From: Candidatus Methylomirabilis sp.
GTDB lineage: Bacteria > Methylomirabilota > Methylomirabilia > Methylomirabilales > Methylomirabilaceae
Direction: 5' to 3'
DNA: 64,000 nucleotides
NCBI RefSeq assembly: GCF_028716865.1
Contig: NZ_JAQUOY010000015.1
Span: 1-64,000, forward strand
Below the pieces are notes generated by a model. That model was given only the letters and a program-made list of their open reading frames with translations. It did no database searches and was not told where the DNA came from. Of the stretch, positions 33,685-43,651 are shown in pieces. The translations under genes were made by a program, and so were the position numbers. How positions within the stretch are numbered: position 1 is the stretch's first letter; each line of letters begins with the position of its first letter.

Positions 33685-35454
33685 TTAATCCTCGGCGCTA
33701 AGAGCGTCTGCAGTATGCAGTCGGCGGACGAGGTCAGCCTCGGGCCGAACCGTGATCGTCTTCTCCTGCGTCAGGAGCACCGCCCCCGGCGCGGCCGCCC
33801 TCGGCTTCCTCAGGAATTTCCGCAGGACGTAGTCCACCGGCACCTTGACCTCCCCACGCGCCTGGCTGTAGTAGGCGGCGAGTTGCGCCGCCTCGCAAAG
33901 AGTCCGCGGTGGGGCCTGCTTTCCTTTCGCCAGGCGCACGAGGACATGCGAGCCCCGAATGCCCTGGGCGTGAAGCCACAGATCGTGAGGTCGGGCAAGC
34001 CGCCAGGTCAGGCGATCGTTGCCCGCTCCACTCTTGCCGACCAGGATCGAGAAGCCGTCAGAGGAGCGGAAGGTGCGCGGTTCGGGGCCTTCTGTGCGTT
34101 GAACGCGCGGCGCTGCCGGTCCTTGGACAGGTCTCCGCCTTGCCATACGGGCCAAGGCGGCATCAACCCACTGCAACTCGCCCGCGCCGTTCGCCATGCT
34201 CGCTTTCTGGATCAGCGACCGGAGCGTAGCTAGTCGCAGGGCTGCCTCTTCAAGACGCGTATTGACGATAGCCGCTCCGCGTTTCGCCTTGCGGTGCAGC
34301 GCGAAGAAGCGTTGAGCATTCTCCTCGATGGAACATGCGGGGTCCAGCTCGACTCGCAGCAATGGCGTTCCCGGCTCAGCGTAGTCGGCAAGTTCGACCG
34401 TTTGCTGTCCACGCCGAATATTGGCCCGATTGGCAAGCAGGAGCCGGCCCTTCCGCGCATGGAGCTCGCCATCACGATAGAGAGCGGCCTCCTGCCCGAG
34501 CCCAGCCAAAAGCCGCTCCGCGGCGCCGATCTCACTCTGCAGACGGCGCAGCAACCCAACCTGAAGGGCCTGCAACCGCTCACCCTGTTCGCGGCTTGCA
34601 TGGTAGGCAGCAAGCGCCTCAGCCATCGTGGAATAAGGAACCTGGTGATCGGTAGGAACCGTGACGAGTGGAAAGGCTGCGATGCCGACCGGCTCCCCAT
34701 CGCTCCCCATGAGAAGCTTGGGTTCGAAGGCAGCGGTAGCCACGCAGTCCATGAACTCGTGAAACGGCTTCCACAAGGCGCGCGCTTGCTCGTCGAGCGA
34801 GGCGAGTGTCGAAAGGCCGGAACGGGCCACCAGTTCCGTCGCCATTAACGAGCTGAATCCTGTAAAGCAGGTCGCGAGGACGCGCGCCGGTTCGACCCCT
34901 TCAGCAAGGCGCACACGAACCAGTTCTTGAAATTCGTCCTCGTTGACAAATCTGGGATCGATGCGGCTGTTATCGAAGGGGGGCTGATACGGCTCGCCCG
35001 GTCCCGGTGTCTTGCCCCTCGTTCTTCCGGAGGCTGAGCGAAGGCGGTCGATGACCGTTCCAGTGACTCGATCGACGAGGAAAAAGTTGCTCGCAGGCCC
35101 AAGCATCTCTATATACAGGGTCATGGCCGCCTCAGACAGCGGGCCGCCGCGCATATGTATCGCCATGATTCGGTCCAACCCTACTTGCTCAACCGCCTCA
35201 ATCAGCGCCTCCTTCGTTTTTGAGGCGACGAGGTCCCCAAACCTCGATGAGGGCAAAGACGACTTGCGGGGCGGCGGACGTAGTTCGACCCTGGGCGCAT
35301 CAGGCTTCACAGAAAGCAGCAACCCTCCAGGCCGGTGTCGTTGAAATACCAGCATCAGGCTCCAGCGATCGGGCTGCACGACCCGGTCGATCGTGGCGCC
35401 CACGACAACCCCTTGCAGTTCCTGAATGATCGCGGCTAGACAAAAGGCATCCAT
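33685..35454 (-). CDS. NFACT-family protein (RqcH/FbpA-like)
   Basis: RqcH-type ribosome quality control factor that recruits tRNA-Ala and directs Ala tailing on obstructed large subunits. The 589 residues form an NFACT-N domain (DAFCLAAIIQELQGVVVGATIDRV written in part, about 1-25), a helix-hairpin-helix region, a long coiled coil (about 260-400), and a C-terminal NFACT-R domain with NDRLTWRLARPHDLWLHA and GSHVLVRL (about 480-520). Some homologues bind fibronectin, but the intracellular role is better supported for the family. Confidence 0.93.
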   Translation of the reverse strand: MDAFCLAAIIQELQGVVVGATIDRVVQPDRWSLMLVFQRHRPGGLLLSVKPDAPRVELRPPPRKSSLPSSRFGDLVASKTKEALIEAVEQVGLDRIMAIHMRGGPLSEAAMTLYIEMLGPASNFFLVDRVTGTVIDRLRSASGRTRGKTPGPGEPYQPPFDNSRIDPRFVNEDEFQELVRVRLAEGVEPARVLATCFTGFSSLMATELVARSGLSTLASLDEQARALWKPFHEFMDCVATAAFEPKLLMGSDGEPVGIAAFPLVTVPTDHQVPYSTMAEALAAYHASREQGERLQALQVGLLRRLQSEIGAAERLLAGLGQEAALYRDGELHARKGRLLLANRANIRRGQQTVELADYAEPGTPLLRVELDPACSIEENAQRFFALHRKAKRGAAIVNTRLEEAALRLATLRSLIQKASMANGAGELQWVDAALARMARRRPVQGPAAPRVQRTEGPEPRTFRSSDGFSILVGKSGAGNDRLTWRLARPHDLWLHAQGIRGSHVLVRLAKGKQAPPRTLCEAAQLAAYYSQARGEVKVPVDYVLRKFLRKPRAAAPGAVLLTQEKTITVRPEADLVRRLHTADALSAED

Positions 35455-35468
35455 GACGCGTAACTATT

Positions 35469-38093
35469 TCAAAGCATCCGCTTGAGAAACTGGCCGGTGT
35501 AGGAGGTCGGATGGGCGGCCACCTCCTCCGGCTGTCCTGCCGCGACGACCCGCCCTCCATCATCCCCACCCTCCGGCCCCAGATCGATAATCCAGTCGGC
35601 CGTCTTGATCACCTCCAGGTTGTGCTCGATCACCAGGACGGTATTGCCGACATCGGTCAGACGGTGTAGGACCTCCAGAAGTTGGCTGATATCATGGAAG
35701 TGCAGCCCGGTGGTTGGCTCATCCAAGATATATAAGGTCTGGCCGGTCCCTCGTTTGCTGAGTTCCCGCGACAACTTGACCCGTTGCGCCTCACCGCCCG
35801 AGAGCGTTGTGGCCGACTGGCCCAGTTTGATATAACCCAGGCCGACATCAAAAAGAGTCTGAAGTTTTTCCTTGATCTTGGGGACGGGTTGGAAGAAGGC
35901 CAGCGCCTCTTCTACGGTCATATTCAACACATCGGCAATACTCTTGCCCTTATAGATAATCTCCAGCGTCTCCCGGTTGTAGCGCGCCCCCTTGCAGACC
36001 TCACAGGTGACGTGGACGTCGGGAAGGAAGTGCATTTCGATCTGGATCAGCCCATCGCCCTGACAGGCCTCACATCGGCCGCCCTTGACATTGAAGCTGA
36101 AGCGGCCGGGCTTGTAGCCTCGAATGCGCGATTCCGGAACCAGCGCGTACAGCTCCCTAATGAAACTGAAGACACCCGTATAGGTAGCAGGGTTGCTGCG
36201 TGGGGTGCGGCCGATGGGCGATTGATCGATGTCGATCACCTTGTCGATATGCTCGGCGCCAAGAATCTTATCGTGCGCTCCCGGTCGCTCCCGAGAGCCG
36301 TAGAGTCGGTGATCGAGCGCCCGCCGCAGGATCTCGTTGACCAGGGTGCTCTTCCCGGAACCGGACACACCGGTTACGCAGGTCAACACGCCCAGGGGAA
36401 TCTCCACCTCAATATTCTTGAGATTATGTTCACGCGCCCCAACGATGGTAAGGACGAGGCCGTTCCCTCGCCGTCGAAGGGCAGGAACAGGGATCGCCAG
36501 ACGCCCCGACAGGTACTGACCGGTCAGCGAACTCTTATGTCGGATGATGTCACGGGGGCTCCCGTACGCGACGACTCGCCCACCGGAAACCCCTGCCCCC
36601 GGACCCAGATCGATGACGTAGTCGGCATCGCGGATCGTCTCTTCGTCGTGCTCGACGACCAGGACGGTGTTCCCCAGATCGCGGAGCCGCTTCAAGGTAT
36701 CCAGGAGGCGGGCATTGTCCCGTTGATGCAGGCCGATGCTGGGTTCATCCAGGATGTACAGGACACCGACCAGCGAACTGCCGATCTGCGTCGCCAGGCG
36801 GATTCGCTGCGCCTCCCCGCCCGCCAGGGTGGCCGCCGTTCGGTCCAGGGTCAGGTAATCGAGGCCGACGTTCACGAGGAATGTCAGACGCTCCCGCAGC
36901 TCCTTCAGGATGCGGCGGGCGATCTCACGGTCTTTCTCGCCGAGTTGCAGGTCCTGGAAGAACTGTAGCCCCGCCTTGACCGAATACCGCGTCACATCCG
37001 CGATCGACTTGCCGTCTACCTTGATGGCCAGTGATTCCCGCCGCAGGCGCGCCCCTTGGCACGTCGGGCATGGGCGAATGCTGGCCAACCGCTTGACGTA
37101 GTTCTCAATCTCCTCCCGTACCTTGGAAGAGGATGTCTCCTTATAACGGCGGTCCAGATAGTGGATGTTCGGACCCCCGTGCCACGGCTCCAGGATGCCT
37201 GGCAGATCTTCCATCCGTCCGTCCAGCTTCGTACCCAGGCCATCGCACGTGGGACAAGCCCCGTGCGGATTATTGAAAGAGAAGATGCGAGGGCTGATTT
37301 CTGGATAGCTGACGCCACAGTCGATGCAGGCGAGCCGCTCGGAGAAGATCAGATCTTTCAACGGCTCGAGGAGGTTGACGGTCACAATCCCCTCGCTGAG
37401 TTTGAGCGCGGTCTCGAGCGAATCGGCCAGCCGTTTTCGAATATCCGTCTTCAGGATGAGCCGATCCACCACAACCTCGATCGTGTGCTTCTTGTTTTTA
37501 TCCAGATCGATCGACTCCTCAAGTTCCCGAAGCTTGCCGTCGACACGAACACGGACGAACCCCTGCCGACGCAGATCGGCAAAGACCTGACGGTACTCCC
37601 CCTTTCGCCCTCGTACGACCGGGGCGAGAACCTGGAACTTGCTGCCATCCGGCAGCGCCAGCACCTGGTCTACGATCTGCTGTATCGTCTGGGATGCAAT
37701 CGGCTTGCCGCAGGTGTAACAGTGCGGCTTACCCACACGGGCAAACAGGAGCCGGAGGTAATCGTAGATCTCGGTTACCGTCGCGACGGTCGAACGGGGG
37801 TTTTTGCTGGTGGTCTTCTGCTCGATGGAGATCGCCGGCGACAGTCCCTCAATCAGGTCCACGTCCGGTTTATCCATCTGTTCCAGAAACTGACGGGCGT
37901 AGGTAGACAGCGACTCCACGTAGCGGCGCTGCCCCTCGGCATAGATGGTGTCGAAGGCCAGCGACGACTTCCCGGAGCCGGAGACGCCGGTGATCACCAC
38001 GAGCTTGTCCCGGGGGATCTCCAGATCAATCGACTGAAGGTTGTGCTCTCGCGCGCCACGAATCAGAATCTTGTTGCTTGCCATACCGACCAA
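35469..38093 (-). CDS. uvrA: Excinuclease ABC subunit A, shortened insertion domain
   Basis: DNA damage sensor ATPase of nucleotide excision repair. It has two ABC modules: Walker [10 protein letters not shown] (about 36) and [11 protein letters not shown] (about 580), signatures [16 protein letters not shown] and [15 protein letters not shown], and zinc sites at CIDCG...CPTC (about 256-283) and CEACQ...CEVC (about 690-720). At 874 residues it is about 65 shorter than usual. The shortfall is between GLGTKLDGR and LDRRYKET (about 286-318), where the family has the long DNA-proximal insertion domain. The frame is intact. Start is ATG at 38093 or three codons in. Confidence 0.96.
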   Translation of the reverse strand: MVGMASNKILIRGAREHNLQSIDLEIPRDKLVVITGVSGSGKSSLAFDTIYAEGQRRYVESLSTYARQFLEQMDKPDVDLIEGLSPAISIEQKTTSKNPRSTVATVTEIYDYLRLLFARVGKPHCYTCGKPIASQTIQQIVDQVLALPDGSKFQVLAPVVRGRKGEYRQVFADLRRQGFVRVRVDGKLRELEESIDLDKNKKHTIEVVVDRLILKTDIRKRLADSLETALKLSEGIVTVNLLEPLKDLIFSERLACIDCGVSYPEISPRIFSFNNPHGACPTCDGLGTKLDGRMEDLPGILEPWHGGPNIHYLDRRYKETSSSKVREEIENYVKRLASIRPCPTCQGARLRRESLAIKVDGKSIADVTRYSVKAGLQFFQDLQLGEKDREIARRILKELRERLTFLVNVGLDYLTLDRTAATLAGGEAQRIRLATQIGSSLVGVLYILDEPSIGLHQRDNARLLDTLKRLRDLGNTVLVVEHDEETIRDADYVIDLGPGAGVSGGRVVAYGSPRDIIRHKSSLTGQYLSGRLAIPVPALRRRGNGLVLTIVGAREHNLKNIEVEIPLGVLTCVTGVSGSGKSTLVNEILRRALDHRLYGSRERPGAHDKILGAEHIDKVIDIDQSPIGRTPRSNPATYTGVFSFIRELYALVPESRIRGYKPGRFSFNVKGGRCEACQGDGLIQIEMHFLPDVHVTCEVCKGARYNRETLEIIYKGKSIADVLNMTVEEALAFFQPVPKIKEKLQTLFDVGLGYIKLGQSATTLSGGEAQRVKLSRELSKRGTGQTLYILDEPTTGLHFHDISQLLEVLHRLTDVGNTVLVIEHNLEVIKTADWIIDLGPEGGDDGGRVVAAGQPEEVAAHPTSYTGQFLKRML

Positions 38094-38112
38094 CCTCTAC
38101 AGATTAGGCGTT

Positions 38113-38132
38113 TAGACTGAAGGCTGAAGGCT
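38113..38132. repeat. CTGAAGGCTGAAGG tract upstream of uvrA
   Basis: TAGACTGAAGG followed by CTGAAGGCT is the cleanest single-arm copy of the dispersed intergenic repeat. It lies in the leader between the lipoprotein gene and uvrA. Confidence 0.55.
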
Positions 38133-38208
38133 ATACGCAGTTACCAATTTTTTATTATAACCGATTCTTGTAGCCCAGCAAGGTGATAGGGCGGAGGGGG
38201 TGCCTGCG

Positions 38209-38856
38209 CTACTTCGTGGGGGGAAGCGGCAGCACGCCTTGGATGGGCTGGAAGGTATACGATCCCTCGACCGCAGAGCCGACAAAGCGATAGCTGATTC
38301 CCTTCTTATAATACCACCACGTCTCCGCAAATTGATCGCTGGTCCCGCGGTCGATCCGTTCCGGAAGGCCCAATTGACGCAGAATCTTTCCTTTGGCCGA
38401 ATCCGCACCAAACTGCGCGATCTGTCGCTGTACTTCCTTCCATTGCGGATGGTCGAGCAGCACTTGATCCAACCTCAGCTCTCTGCTCTCCTTCAACCGC
38501 TTGGTGATATCGATCCCGTCCGGCCTTTGAAACCGGACGCCATCGAATCCCTTTTCGGCATAGAAGAACAGGTAAAGGTTATTCCCGAGTTCGTCGGGAA
38601 TGAACTCGGCCCTGTACCGGCCGTCGTCGGCAGTCAGGACCCTCAACTCCCGTCGGTCGAGTTCCGTATAGTCAAACTTCGTGGTCAAATCAAGCCGCCG
38701 TCCTACCACCAGCACGGGCGTCCCCGGTACAGGCCGACCCTGTTGATCGGTGATCCGGCCGCTGACGACCCGTTGTTCCGCAATCTGGGCCGTTGCGCAT
38801 CCTACAAGGATCAACGCCATAAGTCTCAGACCTGCCCACTTCATTCGGCGACACAT
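38209..38856 (-). CDS. Predicted lipoprotein with carboxypeptidase-regulatory-like domain
   Basis: From the ATG at 38856 (GAGAGG just upstream) it has 215 residues: a lipoprotein signal with lipobox LVGC (Cys about 20), then a beta-sandwich domain VVSGRITDQQGRPVPGTPVLV typical of CarboxypepD_reg-like/Big folds, and a C-terminal part of unknown fold (KGKILRQLGLPERIDRGTSDQ; ending VLPLPPTK). It is probably anchored in the outer membrane. The drawn longer frame (to 38931) has no sensible N-terminus. Function is unknown. Confidence 0.8.
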   Translation of the reverse strand: MCRRMKWAGLRLMALILVGCATAQIAEQRVVSGRITDQQGRPVPGTPVLVVGRRLDLTTKFDYTELDRRELRVLTADDGRYRAEFIPDELGNNLYLFFYAEKGFDGVRFQRPDGIDITKRLKESRELRLDQVLLDHPQWKEVQRQIAQFGADSAKGKILRQLGLPERIDRGTSDQFAETWWYYKKGISYRFVGSAVEGSYTFQPIQGVLPLPPTK

Positions 38857-39153
38857 ACGGCCCTCTCGAGAGGTGCTCACAGCCAAGAATTTGAAAGATA
38901 ACGCAAAGAATAGCAAACTGGGGCAGGCCATGCAACACCGGCTGAAGTCGTGTTTGGACCTTCCTTAAGGAATCTCAATCCTGTAACTTTTACACAGCTC
39001 CAAGGTAGTTTTGCTGCTCATTTCCCCTCAGGAACGACGCAATGCCAACCGAGAGCCCTGGCATGACTATTGCTCTCACTCAATACGGTTGGTAACCTGT
39101 ACGATATCGATCCGGATCATGAGAGCTACTATTCAATCGCTATGGAGGGAGAC

Positions 39154-39837
39154 ATGATGGTTACAAGCAAGGGGGCAGGTAGAACGAGTCGAAGGGCAGC
39201 TTGGATTTCTGCGCTCCTGGTGGGGCTGGCGACCGTAACCTTTGCGGCCACGCCAGTCTGGGCCGGGAAGATTCATGGGAAACTGCGAGGGGTTGTTGAT
39301 GTCCCGGGCGCGAGTCTAACGCTTCCCCTCCCGCCCGGCTCCCCTAACGTCATCGTCACCCTCTTTCTCGGCGGACCCAGCGGGTCGCCTGTACCGATCA
39401 CGATCACCCCCAGCACGAAAGTCGATGCTGAGGACTCGAAAGAAAAGGGGGCCGGAGGAAGCATCTCGCTTGTGGATGGCGATTCGATCGGGGTGAAAGC
39501 GAAGGCCCAACAAGTGGGGGCCACCATGGAGCTTGTGGCGACTAAGATCGAGTTGAAAAATCCGGAAATCGAGACCTTTGGAGCCGTTGACGTTCCAGGC
39601 GCGAGCCTGGCGCTTCCTCTCCCGCCCGGCTCCCCAGCCCAGACCTTTACTCTCTTCATTGGTGGGATAGGCGGGCCGCCAATCTCCATCGTTGTCACGC
39701 CAACTACCAGGGTGAGAGCGGATGGACTAACCTTGAACGATAATGATTTTACCGAGGTCAAGGCAGTCATCCAAAATGGTCAGATTGTCGCGCTGAAGAT
39801 CAGAAAAGAGAACCAGGAGGAAGTTGAGGACGAGTAG
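39154..39837 (+). CDS. Exported DUF5666-like protein with internal duplication
   Basis: Start chosen at the ATG 39154 behind GGAGGGAG; a second ATG follows directly. The N-terminus is a signal peptide (RRAAWISALLVGLATVTFA, cleaved near ATPVWA). The mature 190 residues are two copies of a beta-rich unit starting DVPGASLxLPLPPGSP and running through TPSTKVDAE / TPTTRVRAD. This resembles DUF5666 (OB-like) exported proteins. A rho-independent terminator follows. Role unknown. Confidence 0.75.
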   Translation: MMVTSKGAGRTSRRAAWISALLVGLATVTFAATPVWAGKIHGKLRGVVDVPGASLTLPLPPGSPNVIVTLFLGGPSGSPVPITITPSTKVDAEDSKEKGAGGSISLVDGDSIGVKAKAQQVGATMELVATKIELKNPEIETFGAVDVPGASLALPLPPGSPAQTFTLFIGGIGGPPISIVVTPTTRVRADGLTLNDNDFTEVKAVIQNGQIVALKIRKENQEEVEDE

Positions 39838-39856
39838 AAGCTTTATAGCGCCAGTT

Positions 39857-39904
39857 ACCAACGCCCTTCAGGCCGGCAGCGACCTTGGAGGGCGTTGGTG
39901 TTTT
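39857..39904 (+). terminator. Rho-independent terminator
   Basis: A 12-bp stem (ACCAACGCCCTT at 39857-39868 with GAGGGCGTTGGT at 39888-39899, one G-T pair) is followed by GTTTT. It lies just past the DUF5666-like gene in the same direction. Confidence 0.8.
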
Positions 39905-39938
39905 CAGGTGGGAAAAAAGGCAACAGCCCAGATTTCCG

Positions 39939-39968
39939 TTGACAGCGGGTGGCGGCAATTGCCATCAT
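39939..39968 (+). promoter_or_regulatory. Predicted promoter of tRNA-Leu
   Basis: TTGACA (39939-39944) and CATCAT (39963-39968) with an 18-base spacer end eight bases before the tRNA. The -10 is a weak match. Confidence 0.4.
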
Positions 39969-39976
39969 ACTGCTGC

Positions 39977-40063
<87 letters not shown>

Positions 40064-40200
40064 TTGTATACTCACAGTTTCGCGGTTGACCTCCCTTGGC
40101 ATCTTCGCACACCGACATCGATCGTTCAGATTGCGCAATGGCACCAAAGGCGGCGCAGACCATCAATCTAAGCCGGATATAGCGCGCCAAGGACCGACGC

Positions 40201-41199
40201 TTGGAACCAGGAACGGTTATCCTGACAGGTTGTGCGGGCTTTATCGGCTGCAAGGTCGCCGAGTTGCTTCTCCGGACCGGTCACCTCGTCGTCGGGATCG
40301 ATAACCTTAACGACGCCTATGATGTCAGGCTTAAGCAGTGGCGCCTCAAACAGATCCTCCACTACCCCGGCTTTCAGCTCCACCAACTCGACATCAGCGA
40401 TCGGGCAGCTTTAAGCGAGCCCTTTGAGGCAGCATGTGGACCCTATGGTCGCGGTCCAGTCGCCGTTATCAACTTGGCTGCCCGCGCCGGCGTACGCCAA
40501 TCCGTTGAAGACCCCTGGGTGTACTACGACACCAACGTCACCGGAACGCTCAACCTCTTAGACCTCTGCCGGAAACGCGGCATCAATAAGTTTGTTCTCG
40601 CCTCTACCTCCAGCCTGTACGGTCAGGGTAATCCAATGCCCTACCGGGAAGACGCAAATACCGACGCCCCCCTTTCGCCCTACGCCGCTTCCAAAAAGGC
40701 CGCTGAAGCTCTCTGCTATACCTATCATTATTTGTACGGAATCGATGTGACGGTGCTGCGGTATTTCACCGTCTACGGCCCCGCCGGGCGACCCGATATG
40801 AGCCTCTTTCGCTTCGTGCAGTGGATCAGCGAAGGGCACTCAGTGCTGGTGTATGGCGACGGCCAACAATCCCGGGACTTCACCTACGTAGACGATATCG
40901 CGAGAGGCACGATCGCCGGCCTCAAACCGCTCGGGTATGAGGTCATTAACCTCGGCTCCGATACGCCGATCGTCCTGATCGAGGCAATCCGACTTATCGA
41001 AACATTCCTCGGGAAGAAAGCAGAGATTGTACACACACCCCGTCATCCAGCCGACGTGCAGGCCACATGGGCGGAGATCAGTAAGGCCAAGCAATTGCTG
41101 GGCTGGCAACCGCAATCAACATTCCAGGATGGCGTTGACGCGCTGGTGCGATGGTATCAAGCCAATCGTGAGTGGGCGATGCATGTGTCAACAGGGTAA
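40201..41199 (+). CDS. NAD-dependent nucleotide-sugar epimerase
   Basis: Extended SDR protein of 332 residues, most like UDP-glucuronate/GlcNAc 4-epimerases. It has the NAD motif TGCAGFIGCKVAE (Gly-rich, about 9), the DNLND acid (about 37), the active-site SSLYG and YAASKKAAE (Tyr-x3-Lys, about 160), and RYFTVYGPAGRPDMSLF (about 183). The start is a TTG with AAGGA seven bases upstream; no better start is seen. It is followed 65 bases on by a UDP-sugar dehydrogenase, suggesting a surface-polysaccharide precursor pair. Exact sugar unknown. Confidence 0.87.
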   Translation: MEPGTVILTGCAGFIGCKVAELLLRTGHLVVGIDNLNDAYDVRLKQWRLKQILHYPGFQLHQLDISDRAALSEPFEAACGPYGRGPVAVINLAARAGVRQSVEDPWVYYDTNVTGTLNLLDLCRKRGINKFVLASTSSLYGQGNPMPYREDANTDAPLSPYAASKKAAEALCYTYHYLYGIDVTVLRYFTVYGPAGRPDMSLFRFVQWISEGHSVLVYGDGQQSRDFTYVDDIARGTIAGLKPLGYEVINLGSDTPIVLIEAIRLIETFLGKKAEIVHTPRHPADVQATWAEISKAKQLLGWQPQSTFQDGVDALVRWYQANREWAMHVSTG

Positions 41200-41264
41200 C
41201 GCCGACTGGTTGGCCTTCATGGCGCCGTCGAAGCCTCCCGCTTTGTGAGGAGAAAGGACACACG

Positions 41265-42587
41265 ATGACATCGCTCGTCCCGCATCTGAAGGAACGTATC
41301 GGACGGCGAGACTATACGGTCGGCGTCATCGGCCTGGGGTATGTCGGGTTGCCGGCCGTGTTACGTTTCGGGGAGGTGGGCTTTCGCGTCCTGGGCTTTG
41401 ACATCGATCCTGACAAAGTGAAGCGAATCAATGCCGGCGAGAGCTACATCCGGCATCTCCCGGAAGATCGGGTGGCCTCCCTGGTCGGATCGGGTCGGTT
41501 TGAAGCCACCTCCGACTTCACCCGCCTCAAAGAGGCCGATGCGATTGTCATCTGTGTTCCCACACCACTGACGCGCCATCGAAATCCAGACCTCCAGTAC
41601 GTCATACAGACCGCCGACGCCATTGCTCGCACACTGCGGACCGGCCAACTCATCTGTCTGGAGAGCACCACCTACCCCGGCACCACTGAGGAGATCCTTC
41701 AGCCCCGCTTTGAGGCAACGGGTCTTCGGGTAGGGCGGGACTTCTTTCTTGTCTTCTCGCCTGAGCGGGAAGACCCGGGCAACGCACACTTCGGCTTGGC
41801 CACCATCCCCAAGGTCCTCGGTGGGGTGTCGGATGCCTGTGGGGAATTAGGCGAAACGCTCTACAGAACGATTGTACCCACCGTAGTGCGAGTCGCCTCT
41901 CCCAAGGAAGCCGAAATGACCAAGCTCCTGGAGAATATCTACCGAGCGGTCAACATCGCACTAGTGAATGAGCTCAAGATGCTCTCGGACCGGATGGGGA
42001 TCGACATCTGGGAGGTCATCGATGCTGCTGCCACCAAGCCTTTTGGCTTTCAGGCCTTTTATCCCGGACCGGGTTTGGGGGGCCACTGCATCCCCATCGA
42101 CCCCTTCTATCTCACCTGGAAAGCCCGCGAGTACGGCATGGCCACCCACTTCATCGAGGTGGCCGGCGAGATCAACCATGCCATGCCGGCCTGGGTGGTG
42201 GGAAAGGTCGTGGAGGCGCTGAACGGTCGGGGTAAGTCGCTGCATGGCGCCAGCCTCCTGGTCCTGGGTGTGGCGTACAAAAAGGATATCGACGATCAGC
42301 GGGAAAGCCCGGCCCTCGAGATCCTGACGCTACTGCGGCAACAGGGAGCCCAGGTGAATTACGCCGATCCCCACGTCCCCCGGTGCTACGGTCACCGTCA
42401 CTATCCCGACCTTGACCTGACCGCTCTCCCCCTGACGGCCGAGACCCTTCAGGCGCAGGATGTGGTCATCCTCGTGACGAACCACTCGGCGTTTGACCTC
42501 GATCTGATCCGCCAGCACGCCCATCTGATCGTCGATACGCGCAACGCCTTCAAGGGCATCCCCCCAGACAAAGTCGTCAGGGCGTAA
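41265..42587 (+). CDS. UDP-sugar 6-dehydrogenase (WbpA/TviB/WecC-type)
   Basis: NAD-dependent oxidation of a UDP-hexose (probably UDP-GlcNAc or UDP-GalNAc) to the uronic acid. The start is ATG 41265 behind GAGGAGAAAGG (440 residues). Motifs: GVIGLGYVGLP at the N-terminus, VPTPLTRHRNPDL (about 93), YPGTTEEIL (about 128), FSPEREDPGN (about 160), the catalytic-Cys loop PGPGLGGHCIPIDPFYL (about 265), and a C-terminal UDP-binding domain. The four-Gly GGHCIPIDP form is typical of UDP-N-acetylsugar dehydrogenases. Confidence 0.92.
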   Translation: MTSLVPHLKERIGRRDYTVGVIGLGYVGLPAVLRFGEVGFRVLGFDIDPDKVKRINAGESYIRHLPEDRVASLVGSGRFEATSDFTRLKEADAIVICVPTPLTRHRNPDLQYVIQTADAIARTLRTGQLICLESTTYPGTTEEILQPRFEATGLRVGRDFFLVFSPEREDPGNAHFGLATIPKVLGGVSDACGELGETLYRTIVPTVVRVASPKEAEMTKLLENIYRAVNIALVNELKMLSDRMGIDIWEVIDAAATKPFGFQAFYPGPGLGGHCIPIDPFYLTWKAREYGMATHFIEVAGEINHAMPAWVVGKVVEALNGRGKSLHGASLLVLGVAYKKDIDDQRESPALEILTLLRQQGAQVNYADPHVPRCYGHRHYPDLDLTALPLTAETLQAQDVVILVTNHSAFDLDLIRQHAHLIVDTRNAFKGIPPDKVVRA

Positions 42588-42664
42588 GCAACAGGACGGA
42601 CACGTTTCTACCCCTCTATAAAACGCAGACGAATATCTATCGATACGTCGGAGTGGGGATCGGT

Positions 42665-43528
42665 CTACTTTGGTAGAGGTAGGGTAAGCAGGGCCGTATA
42701 GCCCTCGCGGAAGGTCGGATAGCGGAAGACGTAGCCGGAGGCGAGAAGCTTGGCGTTGCGACAACGCTTGTTGGCGGGATGACGAGGCGTTCGAGGCGAG
42801 GCAGATTCACTCGGCCGAGTCGGCGGCACGCCAAGTGTTGCAGCCAGCCAGTCAAGGAGCACGGCCAGCGTGGTTGGTTCGTGATCGACCCCAAGGTAGA
42901 TTGGGTCCGGGTTCGACAGCATCATCAGATGGCGCAGAGCCCCGGCAGCGTCATTCCGGTGAATGCGGTTAAAATAGACGGGCGACTCATCATTGCCCCA
43001 TGTAATCTCGCCTCGACGCACCCGCTCGATCAGCGAGGCGCGGCCAGGACCGTAGAGGCCGCCCAAGCGTAATACGGTGGTCGGGAAAGGGCCCTCCAGC
43101 AGGAGACGCTCGCCTTCGAGGAGACGCATCCCTGCGAACTCAGTCGGTTTAGTGGAAGACGTCTCGTCTACCCAGGCCCCCGAAGACTCCCCATAGACCC
43201 CCGTACTCGATGTGAGGAAGACACGCCGGGGATGTGCCTGCTGCAAGGTAAGCGCGTGGAGCAGGTTTCGCACTCCCTCCACATAGACTGCCCGGTAGGC
43301 CGCATCGTCATGAGTATCGGGCGCAGCCGTATAGAACATCCAATCAACTATTGACGGTAGTGTCTGAAGTGTCTCGGGCGAGGTCAGGTCGGCCGCAACT
43401 GGTCGAATGTCAGGCGGAAGCGTGTCGGGATGGCGACGCAGTCCCCAGACGGTATGTCCCTCAGCCGCGAGCAGAGAGCCCAGCGCCGTTCCGATATAAC
43501 CACAGCCAGCTATAAGAACGTTCGCCAT
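42665..43528 (-). CDS. SDR-family NAD(P)-binding protein (YeeZ-like)
   Basis: A 287-residue protein with the Rossmann motif IAGCGYIGTALGSLLA at the N-terminus, SSTGVYGESSGAWVDE (about 110) and LRLGGLYGPGR (about 155), which is typical of the YeeZ/SDR_a group. The usual YxxxK pair is not obvious, as in other members of this group. The function is unknown. It converges on the UDP-sugar dehydrogenase. Confidence 0.85.
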   Translation of the reverse strand: MANVLIAGCGYIGTALGSLLAAEGHTVWGLRRHPDTLPPDIRPVAADLTSPETLQTLPSIVDWMFYTAAPDTHDDAAYRAVYVEGVRNLLHALTLQQAHPRRVFLTSSTGVYGESSGAWVDETSSTKPTEFAGMRLLEGERLLLEGPFPTTVLRLGGLYGPGRASLIERVRRGEITWGNDESPVYFNRIHRNDAAGALRHLMMLSNPDPIYLGVDHEPTTLAVLLDWLAATLGVPPTRPSESASPRTPRHPANKRCRNAKLLASGYVFRYPTFREGYTALLTLPLPK

Positions 43529-43548
43529 GTTCCGATTTAAGAAAGCGG

Positions 43549-43582
43549 TCAGTTATCAGCCCTTAGCCGTCAGCTTCTGATG
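43549..43582. repeat. Degenerate CTGA-rich intergenic tract
   Basis: TCAGTTATCAGCCC, TTAGCCGTCAGC and TTCTGATGATC upstream of the YeeZ-like gene resemble, in reverse complement, the GCTGA/TGGCTGATAAC units seen at 16.86 and 21.07 kb. Confidence 0.4.
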
Positions 43583-43598
43583 ATCGCGTTAAACCTGG

Positions 43599-43619
43599 AT
43601 TCCGGGTCAAGCCCGGAAT
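43599..43619. repeat. REP-like palindrome
   Basis: ATTCCGGG and CCCGGAAT around TCAAG form a perfect 8-bp stem. This unit (followed by GACA) is of the type dispersed in many genomes; only one copy is seen here. Confidence 0.5.
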
Positions 43620-43651
43620 GACAATTAACGAAGGGGATGTGACGTACTGCG

